DNA of 64,000 nucleotides from LMUY01 sp964244585 (GCA_964244585.1 CAXTJM010000001.1:536251-600250), one strand, 5' to 3'. Positions 45,043 through 53,586 are shown, counted from the stretch's first letter. Translations and numbers: made by a program. Notes: generated from the sequence alone by a model not told the origin.

Positions 45043-45563
45043 TTCGGCTTGCGCAGCAGCAGCCGCACCGCGCCCACGTTCGCCGCGTGGGGATGCGTCA
45101 CCGCCAGCACCATCGGGCGCAGCGGCGGCAGGTTCAGCCATAGCGGCAGCTCGCGCCGGATCACTCCGCCCGACTCGCCGCTGCCGCGGCCGGTGATCAC
45201 CTCGACGCAGCGCACCCGGTCGGCATGCGCCCGGTGCAGGAAGGCCTGCAGCGCGTGGAAGGCGTGCTGGGCGGTGCGGCCGTGCAGGTCCAGCGTGCGG
45301 CCCGGCGCCAGCTTGCCGGTTCGCAGGCGGGACCACGTGCTGTTGTCGACGCCGCCGGGCTGCTCCCCGACGGTCATGTAGGATGGCGCCATCGCCCGCG
45401 CCGTGCGTGCGGAGGGGTGCGGCACCGGCTGCGGCAGGGCTGCGGCGGGCACCGGCGGCTCCGGCGTCAGTGCCGGGGCCGCGCGACCCGGCAGCGCCGC
45501 GACGTGCCGGGCATAGGCGGCCCAGGCCTCGCGGTCGCCCTCGCTCAGGCCGCGCCGCGCCAT
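45039..45563 (-). CDS. Smr/MutS2-domain protein
   Basis: A 174-residue protein with a Pro/Ala-rich linker (residues 25-60) and a C-terminal Smr domain. The domain has the LDLHGRTAQHAFHAL motif near residue 90, then VEVITGRGSGESGG, then a final LLRKPK. Smr domains act as nickases or RNA endonucleases, often in ribosome rescue or mismatch-related processes. It overlaps the xre gene by four bases and lies 30 bases after lutC. Confidence 0.9.
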   Translation of the reverse strand: MARRGLSEGDREAWAAYARHVAALPGRAAPALTPEPPVPAAALPQPVPHPSARTARAMAPSYMTVGEQPGGVDNSTWSRLRTGKLAPGRTLDLHGRTAQHAFHALQAFLHRAHADRVRCVEVITGRGSGESGGVIRRELPLWLNLPPLRPMVLAVTHPHAANVGAVRLLLRKPK

Positions 45564-45593
45564 GCTAGCCGCGCCGCGTGACCGGCCGGGCCA

Positions 45594-46289
45594 TCAGGCG
45601 GCGTCCGGGCGGGATATCGCCGCCGGGTCGTCCTCGATCAGCAACACGTGCAGCCGGCGGGGGCCATGGGCGCCCAGTTCCAGCGTCTGCTCGATATCGG
45701 CCGAGCGCGACGGCCCGGTCACCAGCATGACGTTGCGCGGCATCGCCCCGGCCGAGCGCAGCAGGTCCCACGCCTCCTCGTAGGCGCCCACCACGCGGCT
45801 GGCGCGCAGCACGACGATGGCGGTGTCCGCCAGCAGGTTCAGCGTGGTGGGCCGCTCCGGCGCGGAGGGCAGCATCAGCGTCCCGGTCTCGGCGATGGCG
45901 GCGAAGGCGTGCTGCACGCTCACCAGGTCGCTCGCCTGCGCCCTGCCCTCGCGCAGCCGCAGCATCGGCCGCTTCGACCAGGGGATCGCCTGCAACTCCG
46001 GATGCGGCGCCATCACCGCCTCCGACGGCAAGTTATGGCCGGCCAGGTAGGCGCCCACCGCGTCCGGCACGGCGTCCGTATCCGGCAGGCGGTCGACCGT
46101 GCCGAACTCGCGCTCGATATAGTGCACCAGCAGGCTCACCTGCTGCGCCCGGCTGACCTGGGTGCGCAGCGGGATGAGGTGACGTGGATGCCGGTCCAGC
46201 CGGTCCCGCAGCATCGCCGCCTGGTCCGCCGGCAGCGGGCCGCGCTTCAGCCCGCGCCGGATCGCCCCCAGGATCGCCTCCTTGCTCAT
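45594..46289 (-). CDS. lutC: Lactate utilisation protein C (LutC/YkgG family)
   Basis: A 231-residue protein of the LUD domain family, required with LutA and LutB for L-lactate oxidation to pyruvate. The C-terminal part shows AAIAETGTLMLPSAPERPTT, then LLADTAIVVLRASRVV, then VTGPSRSADIEQTLELGAHGP, the standard end. The ATG at 46289 overlaps the lutB stop by four bases (ATGA). Confidence 0.9.
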   Translation of the reverse strand: MSKEAILGAIRRGLKRGPLPADQAAMLRDRLDRHPRHLIPLRTQVSRAQQVSLLVHYIEREFGTVDRLPDTDAVPDAVGAYLAGHNLPSEAVMAPHPELQAIPWSKRPMLRLREGRAQASDLVSVQHAFAAIAETGTLMLPSAPERPTTLNLLADTAIVVLRASRVVGAYEEAWDLLRSAGAMPRNVMLVTGPSRSADIEQTLELGAHGPRRLHVLLIEDDPAAISRPDAA

Positions 46290-47713
46290 CGCCCGGCGCG
46301 CTGCTGCCGGGCATAGCGGGCGAAGAACGTGTCACCCTCGGGGGCCGGCAGGTCCCGCCCGGCGGTCCATCCGCCTGCCAGCGGCAAGGAGGCGAACCGG
46401 CCGCGCTTGCGCCCCATCGCGCCCAGCAGCGCCGCCGCGGCCCGCGTCGCCAGCCGGTACAGCGCCGGCCGCCGCGCGACCCAGGCCCAGAGGCCGAGAT
46501 TGGCGCGGATGCCGGTGGGCGTCAGGTGGCGTTCGAACTCCCGTTCCCGCCAATGCCGCATCATCTTCGGCAGGGGGATCTTCACCGGGCACACGCTTTC
46601 GCACTTGCCGCAGAAGGTGCTGGCGTTCGGCAGGTGCCCGGCCTTGTCCACCCCCACCAGCGACGGCGTGAGCACGCTGCCCATCGGCCCAGGATAGACC
46701 CAGCCATAGGCATGGCCGCCCACCGCGCCGTACACCGGGCAGTGGTTCATGCAGGCGGCGCAGCGGATGCAGCGCAGCATCTCGCCGAACTCCGTCCCCA
46801 GCATGGCGGAGCGACCACCATCCAGCAGCACGACGTGATACTCCTCCGGCCCGTCCAGGTCGCCCGGCCGGCGCACGCCCGTCGAGACGGTGGTGTAGAC
46901 GGAGAAATCCTGCCCGGTGGCCGAGCGCGCCAGCAGCCGCAGCAGGCTGGTCGCGTCCTCCAGCGTCGGCACGCATTTCTCGATCGAGGCCAGCACGATA
47001 TGCACCCGCGGCAGCGTCTGCGTCAGGTCGCCATTGCCCTCGTTGGTCACGATGACGCTGCTGCCGGTCTCGGCGATGAGGAAATTGGCCCCGGTGATCC
47101 CGACATCGGCCGACAGGAAGCGCTCGCGCAGCTTGGTCCGCGCTTCCGTCAGGATGTCCCGCCGCTCATGGAATACCCGGTTCGGGTCGAGGTCGGTATG
47201 GCACTGGCGGAAGCTGTCCTCCCAATCCTCCCGGTTGAGGTGGAAGGCCGGGGCGATGATGTGGCTCGGGTGCTCGCGCCGAAGCTGGATGATGTATTCG
47301 CCGAGGTCAGTCTCGACGGGGGTGATGCCGGCCTGTTCCAGATGGTCGTTGATCCCCAGCTCCTCGGAGATCATCGACTTGCCCTTGGTCACCGTCCGCG
47401 CGCCCGCCTTGCGGCAGATCGCCAGCACCGCCGCCCGCGCGTCGTCCGCGGTGGAGCACCAATGCACCTGGCCGCCCGCCTGCTCGACCCGCGCCGCGTA
47501 GGTCTCCAGGTAGAAATCCAGGTTGGCCAGCGCATGGTCCTTGATGTCGCGGCCGATGTCGCGCAACCGCTCGAACTCCGGCAGAGCCTCCACCGCGCGG
47601 GTGCGCCGGGCCATGAATTGCGGCTTGCTGAACGCCAACGCCTTTTGCAGCCCGGCATCGCCCAGCGCCTGGCGCGCATTCTGCTTGAAGGCCGGCGAGG
47701 TAATGGTGACCAT
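46286..47713 (-). CDS. lutB: Lactate utilisation iron-sulfur protein LutB
   Basis: A 475-residue protein with an N-terminal LUD domain and two [4Fe-4S] motifs near residues 300-370 (CIRCAACMNHCPVYG and CGKCESVCPVKIPLP), then a DUF3390-like C-terminus. LutB passes electrons from lactate oxidation. It lies three bases after the small upstream gene. LutA, the partner with further CCG motifs, is not found next to it, so it must be elsewhere or be replaced. Confidence 0.93.
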   Translation of the reverse strand: MVTITSPAFKQNARQALGDAGLQKALAFSKPQFMARRTRAVEALPEFERLRDIGRDIKDHALANLDFYLETYAARVEQAGGQVHWCSTADDARAAVLAICRKAGARTVTKGKSMISEELGINDHLEQAGITPVETDLGEYIIQLRREHPSHIIAPAFHLNREDWEDSFRQCHTDLDPNRVFHERRDILTEARTKLRERFLSADVGITGANFLIAETGSSVIVTNEGNGDLTQTLPRVHIVLASIEKCVPTLEDATSLLRLLARSATGQDFSVYTTVSTGVRRPGDLDGPEEYHVVLLDGGRSAMLGTEFGEMLRCIRCAACMNHCPVYGAVGGHAYGWVYPGPMGSVLTPSLVGVDKAGHLPNASTFCGKCESVCPVKIPLPKMMRHWREREFERHLTPTGIRANLGLWAWVARRPALYRLATRAAAALLGAMGRKRGRFASLPLAGGWTAGRDLPAPEGDTFFARYARQQRAGR

Positions 47714-47716
47714 CCG

Positions 47717-48052
47717 CTAATTCTCCTCCGCATTTCCCGGCATGGGCGCGACCCAGCGATCGGGATGGGCGGGCGGCAGGCCCGGTTCGATCGTCCGCAA
47801 CCAGGTCACCACGTGGGTCAGCATGTCATGCGCGTTCGTGCCATGCGGCTCCGGCGCGACCGTCAGCCGGCTCCGCTCCAGCCGCTGCGCCAGCGGCTCG
47901 GGCGAGAGCGCGCCCTGCTCGACCAGCTCGGCGACCAGGCCCTGGTACAGCGCCAGCAGCATGGCATGGGTCTCGTTATGCCGGTGGTCCCGCGTCTCCA
48001 GCACGGCACGGACCAGGTCGCGGGAGACGGTCTTCGGGGCAGGCTGTTCCAT
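47717..48052 (-). CDS. Hypothetical protein leading the lutB operon
   Basis: A 111-residue acidic-to-neutral protein from ATG 48052 (MEQPAPKTVSRDLVRAVLE). It is largely helical (HNETHAMLLALYQGLVAEL) and then less ordered. No family recognised. It lies three bases before lutB, so it is probably translated from the same mRNA, and it occupies the position where lutA would be expected, but shows no Cys-rich motif. It diverges from the SMP-30 gene with 73 bases between. Confidence 0.7.
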   Translation of the reverse strand: MEQPAPKTVSRDLVRAVLETRDHRHNETHAMLLALYQGLVAELVEQGALSPEPLAQRLERSRLTVAPEPHGTNAHDMLTHVVTWLRTIEPGLPPAHPDRWVAPMPGNAEEN

Positions 48053-48125
48053 GCCCACAGTCTGGGGCTGCGCCGCACCCCCTGCAAGCGTTGCCGGAGC
48101 CGGGCGAATTGGCTACCCAAATGCC

Positions 48126-49070
48126 ATGACCGACCCCTGGCGCCCGTCCGAACGCTATCCCGACCCGGCGGTGGAGGTGCTGGATCCCCGGTTCGCCGGG
48201 TATCGCGTCGGCCTCGCCGCCGTGGAGCGGCTATATACCGGATGCCGCTGGGCGGAGGGGCCGGTGTGGTTCGGCGACGCGCGCTGCCTATTGTGGAGCG
48301 ACATCCCGAACGACCGCATCCTGCGCTGGGACGAGGAAACCGGCGCCACCTCGGTGTTCCGCCGCCCGTCCAACAACGCCAACGGCAACACGCGGGACCG
48401 CCAGGGCCGGCTGGTCACCTGCGAGCATGGCACACGCCGCGTCACCCGCACGGAGTACGACGGCCGCATCACAATCCTGGCCGACCGGTTCGAGGGCAAG
48501 CGGCTCAACTCGCCGAACGATGTGGTGGTCCGCTCGGACGGATCGATCTGGTTCACCGACCCGGAATTCGGCATCCTGAGCTACTACGAGGGCGAACGCG
48601 CCGAGCCGGAGCTGCCGACCAACGTCTATCGCATCGACGGCGCGACCGGCCAGGTGACGCTCGCGGCGGATGGCATCGCGCGGCCCAACGGGCTGGCCTT
48701 CTCGCCCGACGAGCGCATTTGCTACATCGTGGAATGCGGGGTCCTGCCGCGCCGCCTGCTGGCGTTCGACGTGTCGGCGGATGGCCGCGCCCTGGCCAAC
48801 CGCCGCGTGTTCGTCGATGCCGGCGAGGGCACGCCAGACGGCTTCCGCTGCGACGTTGACGGCAACCTGTGGTGCGGCTGGGGCATGGGAGACGGGCTGG
48901 ACGGCGTGATGGTGTTCGACCCGGCCGGCCAGCCGATCGGCCGCATCGTGCTGCCCGAGCGCTGCGCCAATCTGTGCTTCGGCGGCCGGCACCATAACCG
49001 GCTGTTCATGGCGTCCAGCCAGTCGCTGTATTCCCTCTACGTTCAAACCCAGGGCGCGCCCGGCGGTTAG
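48126..49070 (+). CDS. SMP-30/gluconolactonase family lactonase
   Basis: A 314-residue beta-propeller with the metal Glu in CRWAEGPVWFGDARC, followed by LWSDIPNDRILRWDEETG and, later, LNSPNDVVVRSDGSIWFTD, which carries the next metal ligand (Asn), and GTPDGFRCDVDGNLWCGW. Such enzymes open sugar lactones with a divalent metal. The ATG at 48126 gives MTDPWRPSERYPD. There is no signal peptide, so it is cytoplasmic. The gene starts 73 bases from the divergent lut unit. Confidence 0.9.
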   Translation: MTDPWRPSERYPDPAVEVLDPRFAGYRVGLAAVERLYTGCRWAEGPVWFGDARCLLWSDIPNDRILRWDEETGATSVFRRPSNNANGNTRDRQGRLVTCEHGTRRVTRTEYDGRITILADRFEGKRLNSPNDVVVRSDGSIWFTDPEFGILSYYEGERAEPELPTNVYRIDGATGQVTLAADGIARPNGLAFSPDERICYIVECGVLPRRLLAFDVSADGRALANRRVFVDAGEGTPDGFRCDVDGNLWCGWGMGDGLDGVMVFDPAGQPIGRIVLPERCANLCFGGRHHNRLFMASSQSLYSLYVQTQGAPGG

Positions 49071-49097
49071 CACCCCGACCCCCGAGAGTGTGCCGCC

Positions 49098-49403
49098 ATG
49101 CCCGAGCCGATCGCCGCCACGCCAACCCAATGGGACCAGGTCGTCCTGGTCTGCAAGAAGTGCAGCAAGAAGCTGCATGGCGGCTTCGGCCTGGACGGCA
49201 AGGAGACGCTCGCACGTGCGCTGAAGCACGCGCTTCGCCAAGCCGGCCGCCGCCGCGCAATGCGGGTGATCGAGACGAAGTGCCTCGGGCTCTGCCCCAA
49301 GGGCGCGGTCACCGTGCTACCGGCCTCCCGCCCCGGCGCCCTGCTGACCGTGCCGAAGGCCACGCCCGCCGCGGACCTGCTGGCTAGGCTGCCGCCTGCC
49401 TGA
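49098..49403 (+). CDS. Thioredoxin-like [2Fe-2S] ferredoxin
   Basis: A 101-residue protein with four Cys in the pattern of thioredoxin-fold ferredoxins: CKKCSKKLHGGFG near residue 19, and KCLGLCPKGAVTV near 62. The last 20 bases overlap the end of the convergent EcsC-like gene. It probably binds a [2Fe-2S] cluster for electron transfer or cluster storage. Partners are not evident. Confidence 0.85.
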   Translation: MPEPIAATPTQWDQVVLVCKKCSKKLHGGFGLDGKETLARALKHALRQAGRRRAMRVIETKCLGLCPKGAVTVLPASRPGALLTVPKATPAADLLARLPPA

Positions 49404-50163
49404 CGGCGTCCGCACCATAGACACGCTCGAGCCGGCGTATCGTGAAATGCGCCCGCGCCAGGCTGCGGTAATGCGCCAGGAACGCCGCGTTGAGCGTCGC
49501 CCCGCCGACCGCGCCGACGACCGGGATCGCCTGCAAGGCGAATTTCTGAGATAGGGTAAGACCAAAGCGGGACGCCACCTCCGCCATCAGCAGGGCCAGG
49601 GGCCGACCCTGCAGCACCAACCGCGTGCCGAAATACCCCATATCCGTGGCCTGCTCGTCCTGGTTGAGCGCGAACACCTGCAAGCAAGCCTCGCGCGTCG
49701 CCGCGTCACCCAGGTCTTCGCCCTCCTCCTGCGCGATGCGCGCGATTTCGCGCATGATCGCCAGCGTGGTGACGGCCGCGTCCGGCACGAACCCGCCCAA
49801 TCCCAGGAAGCCACCCACCGCGCCTGACAGGACCACCAGGGGCGCGGCGAACCGCCTGCTGCGCAGCTGCTCCTCGTTCGCGTCCAACCGCAGCACGGCG
49901 ACGTCGAACGCGCGCTTCAGCGCCGCCTCAACCACCCGGCGCATGGCGGACTGGCCGCCAGGCACGGCCTGCAGCGTGCGGGTGCCGAGGCGAAAGGTCC
50001 GCCCCATCATCCCGCCCACCGTGTCGGCCATGCGCATGACCAGACCGCCGCCCTCGCGCAGCCGCGCCATCGCCGCTGCCAGCTCCGTCCGCGACGCGGC
50101 ATCCAGCACGCCGTCCGACACCACCATGCCGGTTGCGGCTGCGTCATCCTGCGTCGAATCCAT
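49384..50163 (-). CDS. EcsC family protein
   Basis: A 259-residue protein from ATG 50163 (MDSTQDDAAATG). The segment LSGAVGGFLGLGGFVPDAAVTT, then IAQEEGEDLGDAATREACLQVFAL, then MAEVASRFGLTLSQKFALQAIPVVGAVGGA is the EcsC pattern, with two amphipathic or membrane-touching helices. The molecular role is unknown. It lies 23 bases after the XRE gene, so the two may be co-transcribed. Confidence 0.87.
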   Translation of the reverse strand: MDSTQDDAAATGMVVSDGVLDAASRTELAAAMARLREGGGLVMRMADTVGGMMGRTFRLGTRTLQAVPGGQSAMRRVVEAALKRAFDVAVLRLDANEEQLRSRRFAAPLVVLSGAVGGFLGLGGFVPDAAVTTLAIMREIARIAQEEGEDLGDAATREACLQVFALNQDEQATDMGYFGTRLVLQGRPLALLMAEVASRFGLTLSQKFALQAIPVVGAVGGATLNAAFLAHYRSLARAHFTIRRLERVYGADAVRQAAA

Positions 50164-50186
50164 GGCGGGTCTCCCGTTGACCAGCC

Positions 50187-50543
50187 TCAAACGCCGGATA
50201 CCGCGTCCGGCTCCCCTGCCTCGAGCCGGGCAAGCCGCCGGGCCGTGCGAAGCAACTCCGCCTGGGCCTGCGGGCCACATTCTCGGTACAACCGTAGCAG
50301 CGCCAGCTCGTCCCCGGCCAGCCCGTCCGCGACCCGGCCGGACGGGCCATGCAGCAGCAGTTCGACCGACACGTCCAGCGCGCGGGCGATGCGGGACAGG
50401 TTGCCGCTCACCTGCCCGGTCCGGTCCGTCTCCCATTGCGCGACCGCGCTGCGCGACACGCCGGTGGCGACGGCAAGCGCCAGTTGGCTCATGCCGCGCT
50501 CGCGTCGCCGGGCGGCGATCCGCTCTCCCACGCTGGTCTCCAT
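50187..50543 (-). CDS. XRE-family (Cro/CI-like) repressor
   Basis: A 118-residue regulator starting at ATG 50543 (METSVGERIAARR) with AAGGA/GGAGG upstream. The HTH is RRRERGMSQLALAVATGVSRSAVAQWE, followed by LDVSVELLLHG and a helical tail (GPQAQAELLRTARRLARLE). It is divergent from a GcrA-like gene, with a perfect palindrome in the shared 109-base gap. This is the classic layout of a phage-type repressor controlling the opposing promoter. Confidence 0.9.
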   Translation of the reverse strand: METSVGERIAARRRERGMSQLALAVATGVSRSAVAQWETDRTGQVSGNLSRIARALDVSVELLLHGPSGRVADGLAGDELALLRLYRECGPQAQAELLRTARRLARLEAGEPDAVSGV

Positions 50544-50599
50544 CCTTGCCTCCTTGCTGCTCACAATGCGGCATCGCGCCGGCGACGCCAGAAGAACAA

Positions 50600-50628
50600 T
50601 TGACGAACAATGTTAGTCTGACTAACAT
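50600..50628 (+). promoter_or_regulatory. Promoter TTGACG-17-TAACAT for the GcrA-like gene
   Basis: TTGACG at 50600-50605 and TAACAT at 50623-50628 are separated by 17 bases, a good match to a housekeeping sigma promoter (5 of 6 and 4 of 6 bases). A direct repeat, GAACAAT, lies at about 50593-50611 in two copies. The 19-bp palindrome overlaps the -10, so a bound repressor would block transcription. Transcription would start near 50635, which supports the ATG at 50653 rather than 50629. Confidence 0.65.
50610..50628. promoter_or_regulatory. 19-bp palindromic operator
   Basis: ATGTTAGTC T GACTAACAT: two perfect 9-bp arms around a central T. It overlaps the -10 of the rightward promoter and is AT-rich against a GC-rich background. 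It most likely binds the divergent XRE repressor as a dimer. A single site is seen. Confidence 0.75.
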
Positions 50629-50652
50629 ATGCGGCGTGGTTGGGAGTTCTTC

Positions 50653-50949
50653 ATGCCGGTCTCCATCGTCTGGACGCAGTACGCCGACTCACGCCTGCTG
50701 CACCTCCGCGCCGAAGGCCTGCCTTGGCATACCGTGGCGGCGGATCTGCGGGTCGGCCGCAACGCCGCCATCGAGCGGGCTCGGCGTCTGGGCCTTGTCC
50801 CCCTCACCCGGATCCGCCCTGCGCGCCCGATGGCGGTCGAGCGGATCGACCGGAACCCCTTGCCGCCGGGACACCCGATCTCCTGGCAGGCCATCACCGA
50901 CCGCACGTCGCTTGCCGGCGAGCGGTATCCCCACCCTGTCTTCCTCTGA
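50653..50949 (+). CDS. GcrA-like helix-turn-helix protein
   Basis: A 98-residue protein starting at ATG 50653, with GGGAG seven bases upstream. Residues 3-45 (SIVWTQYADSRLLHLRAEGL, then WHTVAADLRVGRNAAIERARRLGL) match the N-terminal DNA-binding region of the cell-cycle regulator GcrA. The C-terminal RNA-polymerase-binding part is not evident. Phage-borne GcrA-like proteins of this size are known in Alphaproteobacteria. It is under the palindromic operator. Confidence 0.72.
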   Translation: MPVSIVWTQYADSRLLHLRAEGLPWHTVAADLRVGRNAAIERARRLGLVPLTRIRPARPMAVERIDRNPLPPGHPISWQAITDRTSLAGERYPHPVFL

Positions 50950-50964
50950 CCGGACGCCGCAGCC

Positions 50965-51534
50965 ATGCCGACGCTTCGCCTTGGATCCGCATCAGGCCGA
51001 TCCGGCCTGGTCAAGCAGGGTGACGGCGTGCCGCACCGCTTCCAGCTTGGGCCTGCGGGTCCAGCCCCGTCGCCGCAGGGGCGAGGGCATCGGCCTGCCA
51101 CGATCGACGCAGACACCGTGATCGCGCGCTTGGACGAAGCCGGCTGTACCTTGCTGTGCCTGCCTGGCAACGACCCGGCCATCGGCCTGGCCCAGGCACG
51201 GCTTCGCACCGTGGCAGGCACCGCGGACGGGCGCCGTCCCCGCCCGGACGCGGCCAGGACGGTCCGCATGGACCAGGCATTCGGCTGGATCGCCCTGGTG
51301 CCAGCCGACAAGCTCATGCTCCGCCGCATCGTCGGTTGCCGCGCCCTGGTCAGCCCGCGCACCGGCCGTCACCTGTTCAGCTGGACCCGGCTCGGCCGGC
51401 TGCTGAACACCGACGCCAAGGTGGTCCGGCGCTGGCACGCCCTGGGCATCGGCATCATCGTCGCCACGCTGAACCGAGACGCGGCCTTCGCCATGGTCGA
51501 GTTCGACCAAGGCCGCTGCCGTCCCGGGGCGTGA
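50965..51534 (+). CDS. Prophage-associated hypothetical protein (resembles DUF6362)
   Basis: A 189-residue protein. The N-terminal half is Pro/Gly-rich and less convincing; the C-terminal half from about residue 100 (MDQAFGWIALVPADKLMLRR, then RHLFSWTRLGRLLNTDAKVVRRWHALG) resembles a conserved family near prophage genes that I recall as DUF6362; the name is not checked. The last segment looks like a helix-turn-helix. It lies 15 bases after the GcrA-like gene, so the two are probably co-transcribed. Confidence 0.65.
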   Translation: MPTLRLGSASGRSGLVKQGDGVPHRFQLGPAGPAPSPQGRGHRPATIDADTVIARLDEAGCTLLCLPGNDPAIGLAQARLRTVAGTADGRRPRPDAARTVRMDQAFGWIALVPADKLMLRRIVGCRALVSPRTGRHLFSWTRLGRLLNTDAKVVRRWHALGIGIIVATLNRDAAFAMVEFDQGRCRPGA

Positions 51535-51544
51535 GCCCCTGCCG

Positions 51545-51922
51545 CTACTTGCGGGTCAGCACCACCGATGCCCGGCAGCGGGGCGAGGCGAACCGCCCGG
51601 CGACGCGGTCCCCGTCGCGGTCGCCTTCGAACACTTGCTGGAACGGCTTGTGGTCGGCGCCGGAGGTGACGCTCTCCGCAACCACGTGCCCCTTGTCGCT
51701 CGCATGGCCGGTCAGCACGGTGACGCCGTCCGAGGGGGCGAACTGGACGTCGGCGCCCCGCACGACCAGCGTGGCGGCGGATGTGCCGTCCGGCCCGAAA
51801 CCGGTCCCGCACGCGCCTTGCTGCGTCGTGAGCGTCCCGGTGTAGCGCGTGGACGGATCGGCGCACCCGGCAAGCGCCACTACGGCCACCACCAGGCAAA
51901 CCTTCACCCTCGGCTGGGTCAT
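51545..51922 (-). CDS. Small lipoprotein, hypothetical
   Basis: A 125-residue protein starting at ATG 51922, nine bases after GGGGAGG. It has a signal with lipobox VVALAGCAD, then a beta-rich mature part including GACGTGFGPDGTSAATLVVRG and a final VAGRFASPRCRASVVLTRK. There is one Cys pair that could form a disulphide. No family recognised. It is convergent with the DUF6362-like gene, ten bases away. Confidence 0.75.
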   Translation of the reverse strand: MTQPRVKVCLVVAVVALAGCADPSTRYTGTLTTQQGACGTGFGPDGTSAATLVVRGADVQFAPSDGVTVLTGHASDKGHVVAESVTSGADHKPFQQVFEGDRDGDRVAGRFASPRCRASVVLTRK

Positions 51923-52125
51923 GCCGCGCCACCTCCCCAGGGCTGTCATGGAGCGGCCTGATTGCCATGGCCAAGCACTCCGCGTCCAGGACATGCCTGC
52001 CGACGGCAAGGCAATTGCGGCTGGTGGCCACGCTTTCGGGCCGGTTACAATTCCGCACAAACCGGAGGGTGCGCGCAAACCACCGTGCGCGCTATCCACC
52101 TGCGCAACCGAGGAGTGGCCGTGAC

Positions 52126-52218
52126 ATGGGTTCTCGTGCTCTGCTAGCCCGCTGCCTGTTTTGCGCCAGCGCGCTCGCGATGCTGGGCTGCATTTCTGCG
52201 GCGTGCGCCTACGGGTAA
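52126..52218 (+). CDS. Possible 30-residue secreted or lipoprotein peptide
   Basis: ATG 52126 opens a 30-residue frame with a hydrophobic stretch (LFCASALAMLGCISAACAYG) containing a lipobox-like MLGC. GAGGAG lies ten bases upstream. It sits in the 364-base gap between the divergent lipoprotein gene and the MFS gene; the rest of that gap shows nothing I can name. It may be a small entericidin-like peptide or chance. Confidence 0.3.
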   Translation: MGSRALLARCLFCASALAMLGCISAACAYG

Positions 52219-52286
52219 CGCGTGCCGCCTTGAGACCGTTGCGCTGACAGGCGCTCCCACTCTATCGTGCCCCAGGAGTGGGGTGC

Positions 52287-53543
52287 ATGATGAAAGCTAC
52301 TCGGGTACATTACGCTTGGGTCGTGGCTGCAGTCACCTTCCTGGTGCTGTTGACGGCGGCCGGGGTCCGCTCGACGCCGGGAGTGTTGCTGGTTCCGTTG
52401 GAACAGCAATTCGGCTGGTCACGTGCCACGATATCCTTCGCCGTCGCAGTCAACATCTTCCTCTACGGGCTGGCCGGCCCGTTCGCCGCCGCGATCCTGG
52501 AGCGGTTCGGCCTGCGCCGCACCATCATGGCCGCGCTCGCCATCATCGCGACGGGCGTGGCGCTCACCCCGCTCATGCAGCAATCCTGGCACCTCATCCT
52601 GCTTTGGGGCATCGTGGTCGGCTCCGGCACGGGCGTGACCGCGATGGTCCTCGGCGCCACGGTCGCCGCGCGATGGTTCCAGAAGCAGCGCGGGCTCGTC
52701 GTCGGCATCCTGACCGCGAGCACGGCGACCGGCCAGCTGGTTTTCCTGCCGCTCTTTGCCGCGCTGCTGGGGAGTTATGGCTGGCGGTCGGTTTCGCTGA
52801 CCATCGCCGCGGCGGCCGCGCTCATGATCATCCCCGTCGCGATCCTGATGCGCGACCGCCCTGCCGATATCGGCCTGCCGCCCTATGGCGGCACCGCGAT
52901 CGTGCCGGCCCCCGCGCGGACGGACAACCCGGTGCGCCGCGCCATGAGCGCGCTGCGGGAGGCGATGGGCTACCGCAATTTCTGGCTGCTGAGCGGCAGC
53001 TTCTTCATCTGCGGCGCCTCGACCAACGGGCTGATCGGCACCCACCTGATCTCCGCCTGCCTGGACCACGGCATCCCCGAGGTCGCAGCCGCCAGCCTGC
53101 TGGCGATGATGGGGATCTTCGACTTTTTCGGCACCACCCTGTCCGGCTGGCTGTCGGACCGCTGGGACAACCGGCGGCTGTTGGCATGGTATTACGGGTT
53201 GCGCGGCCTGTCCCTGATCTTCCTGCCGTTCACCTTCCAATACTCGTTCTACGGCCTCACGCTTTTCGCCGTGTTCTACGGGCTGGACTGGATCGCCACC
53301 GTGCCGCCCACCGTCCGGCTGACCGCGCAGACATTCGGCGAGCAAGGCGCCGCGGTGTATTTCGGCTGGATCGCGGCCACTCATCAGCTCGGCGCGGCGT
53401 TCGCAGCCTGGATGGCCGGCGCCATACGCGAGGGCACGGGCGACTACCTGAGCGCCTTCATCTCCGCGGGGATCCTGTGCCTGGCCGCGAGCATCATGGT
53501 CAGCCTGATCGACCGGCCGCAGTTGCGCCCTGCCATGGCCTGA
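52287..53543 (+). CDS. MFS transporter
   Basis: A 418-residue 12-helix transporter. AGGAG at 52274-52278 precedes ATG 52287 by eight bases. The N-terminal half has PLEQQFGWSRATISFAVAV and the loop-2/3 motif LERFGLRR; the half-linker has 'MRDRPADIGLPPYGG', as in oxalate/formate or monocarboxylate-type MFS. The C-terminal half has LSGWLSDRWDNRRLLAWYY. The substrate is unknown. It is followed by a Rieske oxygenase, so uptake of an aromatic or small acid is possible. Confidence 0.9.
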   Translation: MMKATRVHYAWVVAAVTFLVLLTAAGVRSTPGVLLVPLEQQFGWSRATISFAVAVNIFLYGLAGPFAAAILERFGLRRTIMAALAIIATGVALTPLMQQSWHLILLWGIVVGSGTGVTAMVLGATVAARWFQKQRGLVVGILTASTATGQLVFLPLFAALLGSYGWRSVSLTIAAAAALMIIPVAILMRDRPADIGLPPYGGTAIVPAPARTDNPVRRAMSALREAMGYRNFWLLSGSFFICGASTNGLIGTHLISACLDHGIPEVAAASLLAMMGIFDFFGTTLSGWLSDRWDNRRLLAWYYGLRGLSLIFLPFTFQYSFYGLTLFAVFYGLDWIATVPPTVRLTAQTFGEQGAAVYFGWIAATHQLGAAFAAWMAGAIREGTGDYLSAFISAGILCLAASIMVSLIDRPQLRPAMA

Positions 53544-53586
53544 GCCGTATCTTCCGCGCCGCGTCGCAACCGGGTAGGTCATCGCG

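Noticed and set aside
46184..48859. Very long plus-strand open frame opposite lutB and lutC
   Set aside because: It overlaps three well-supported genes and shows no family features.
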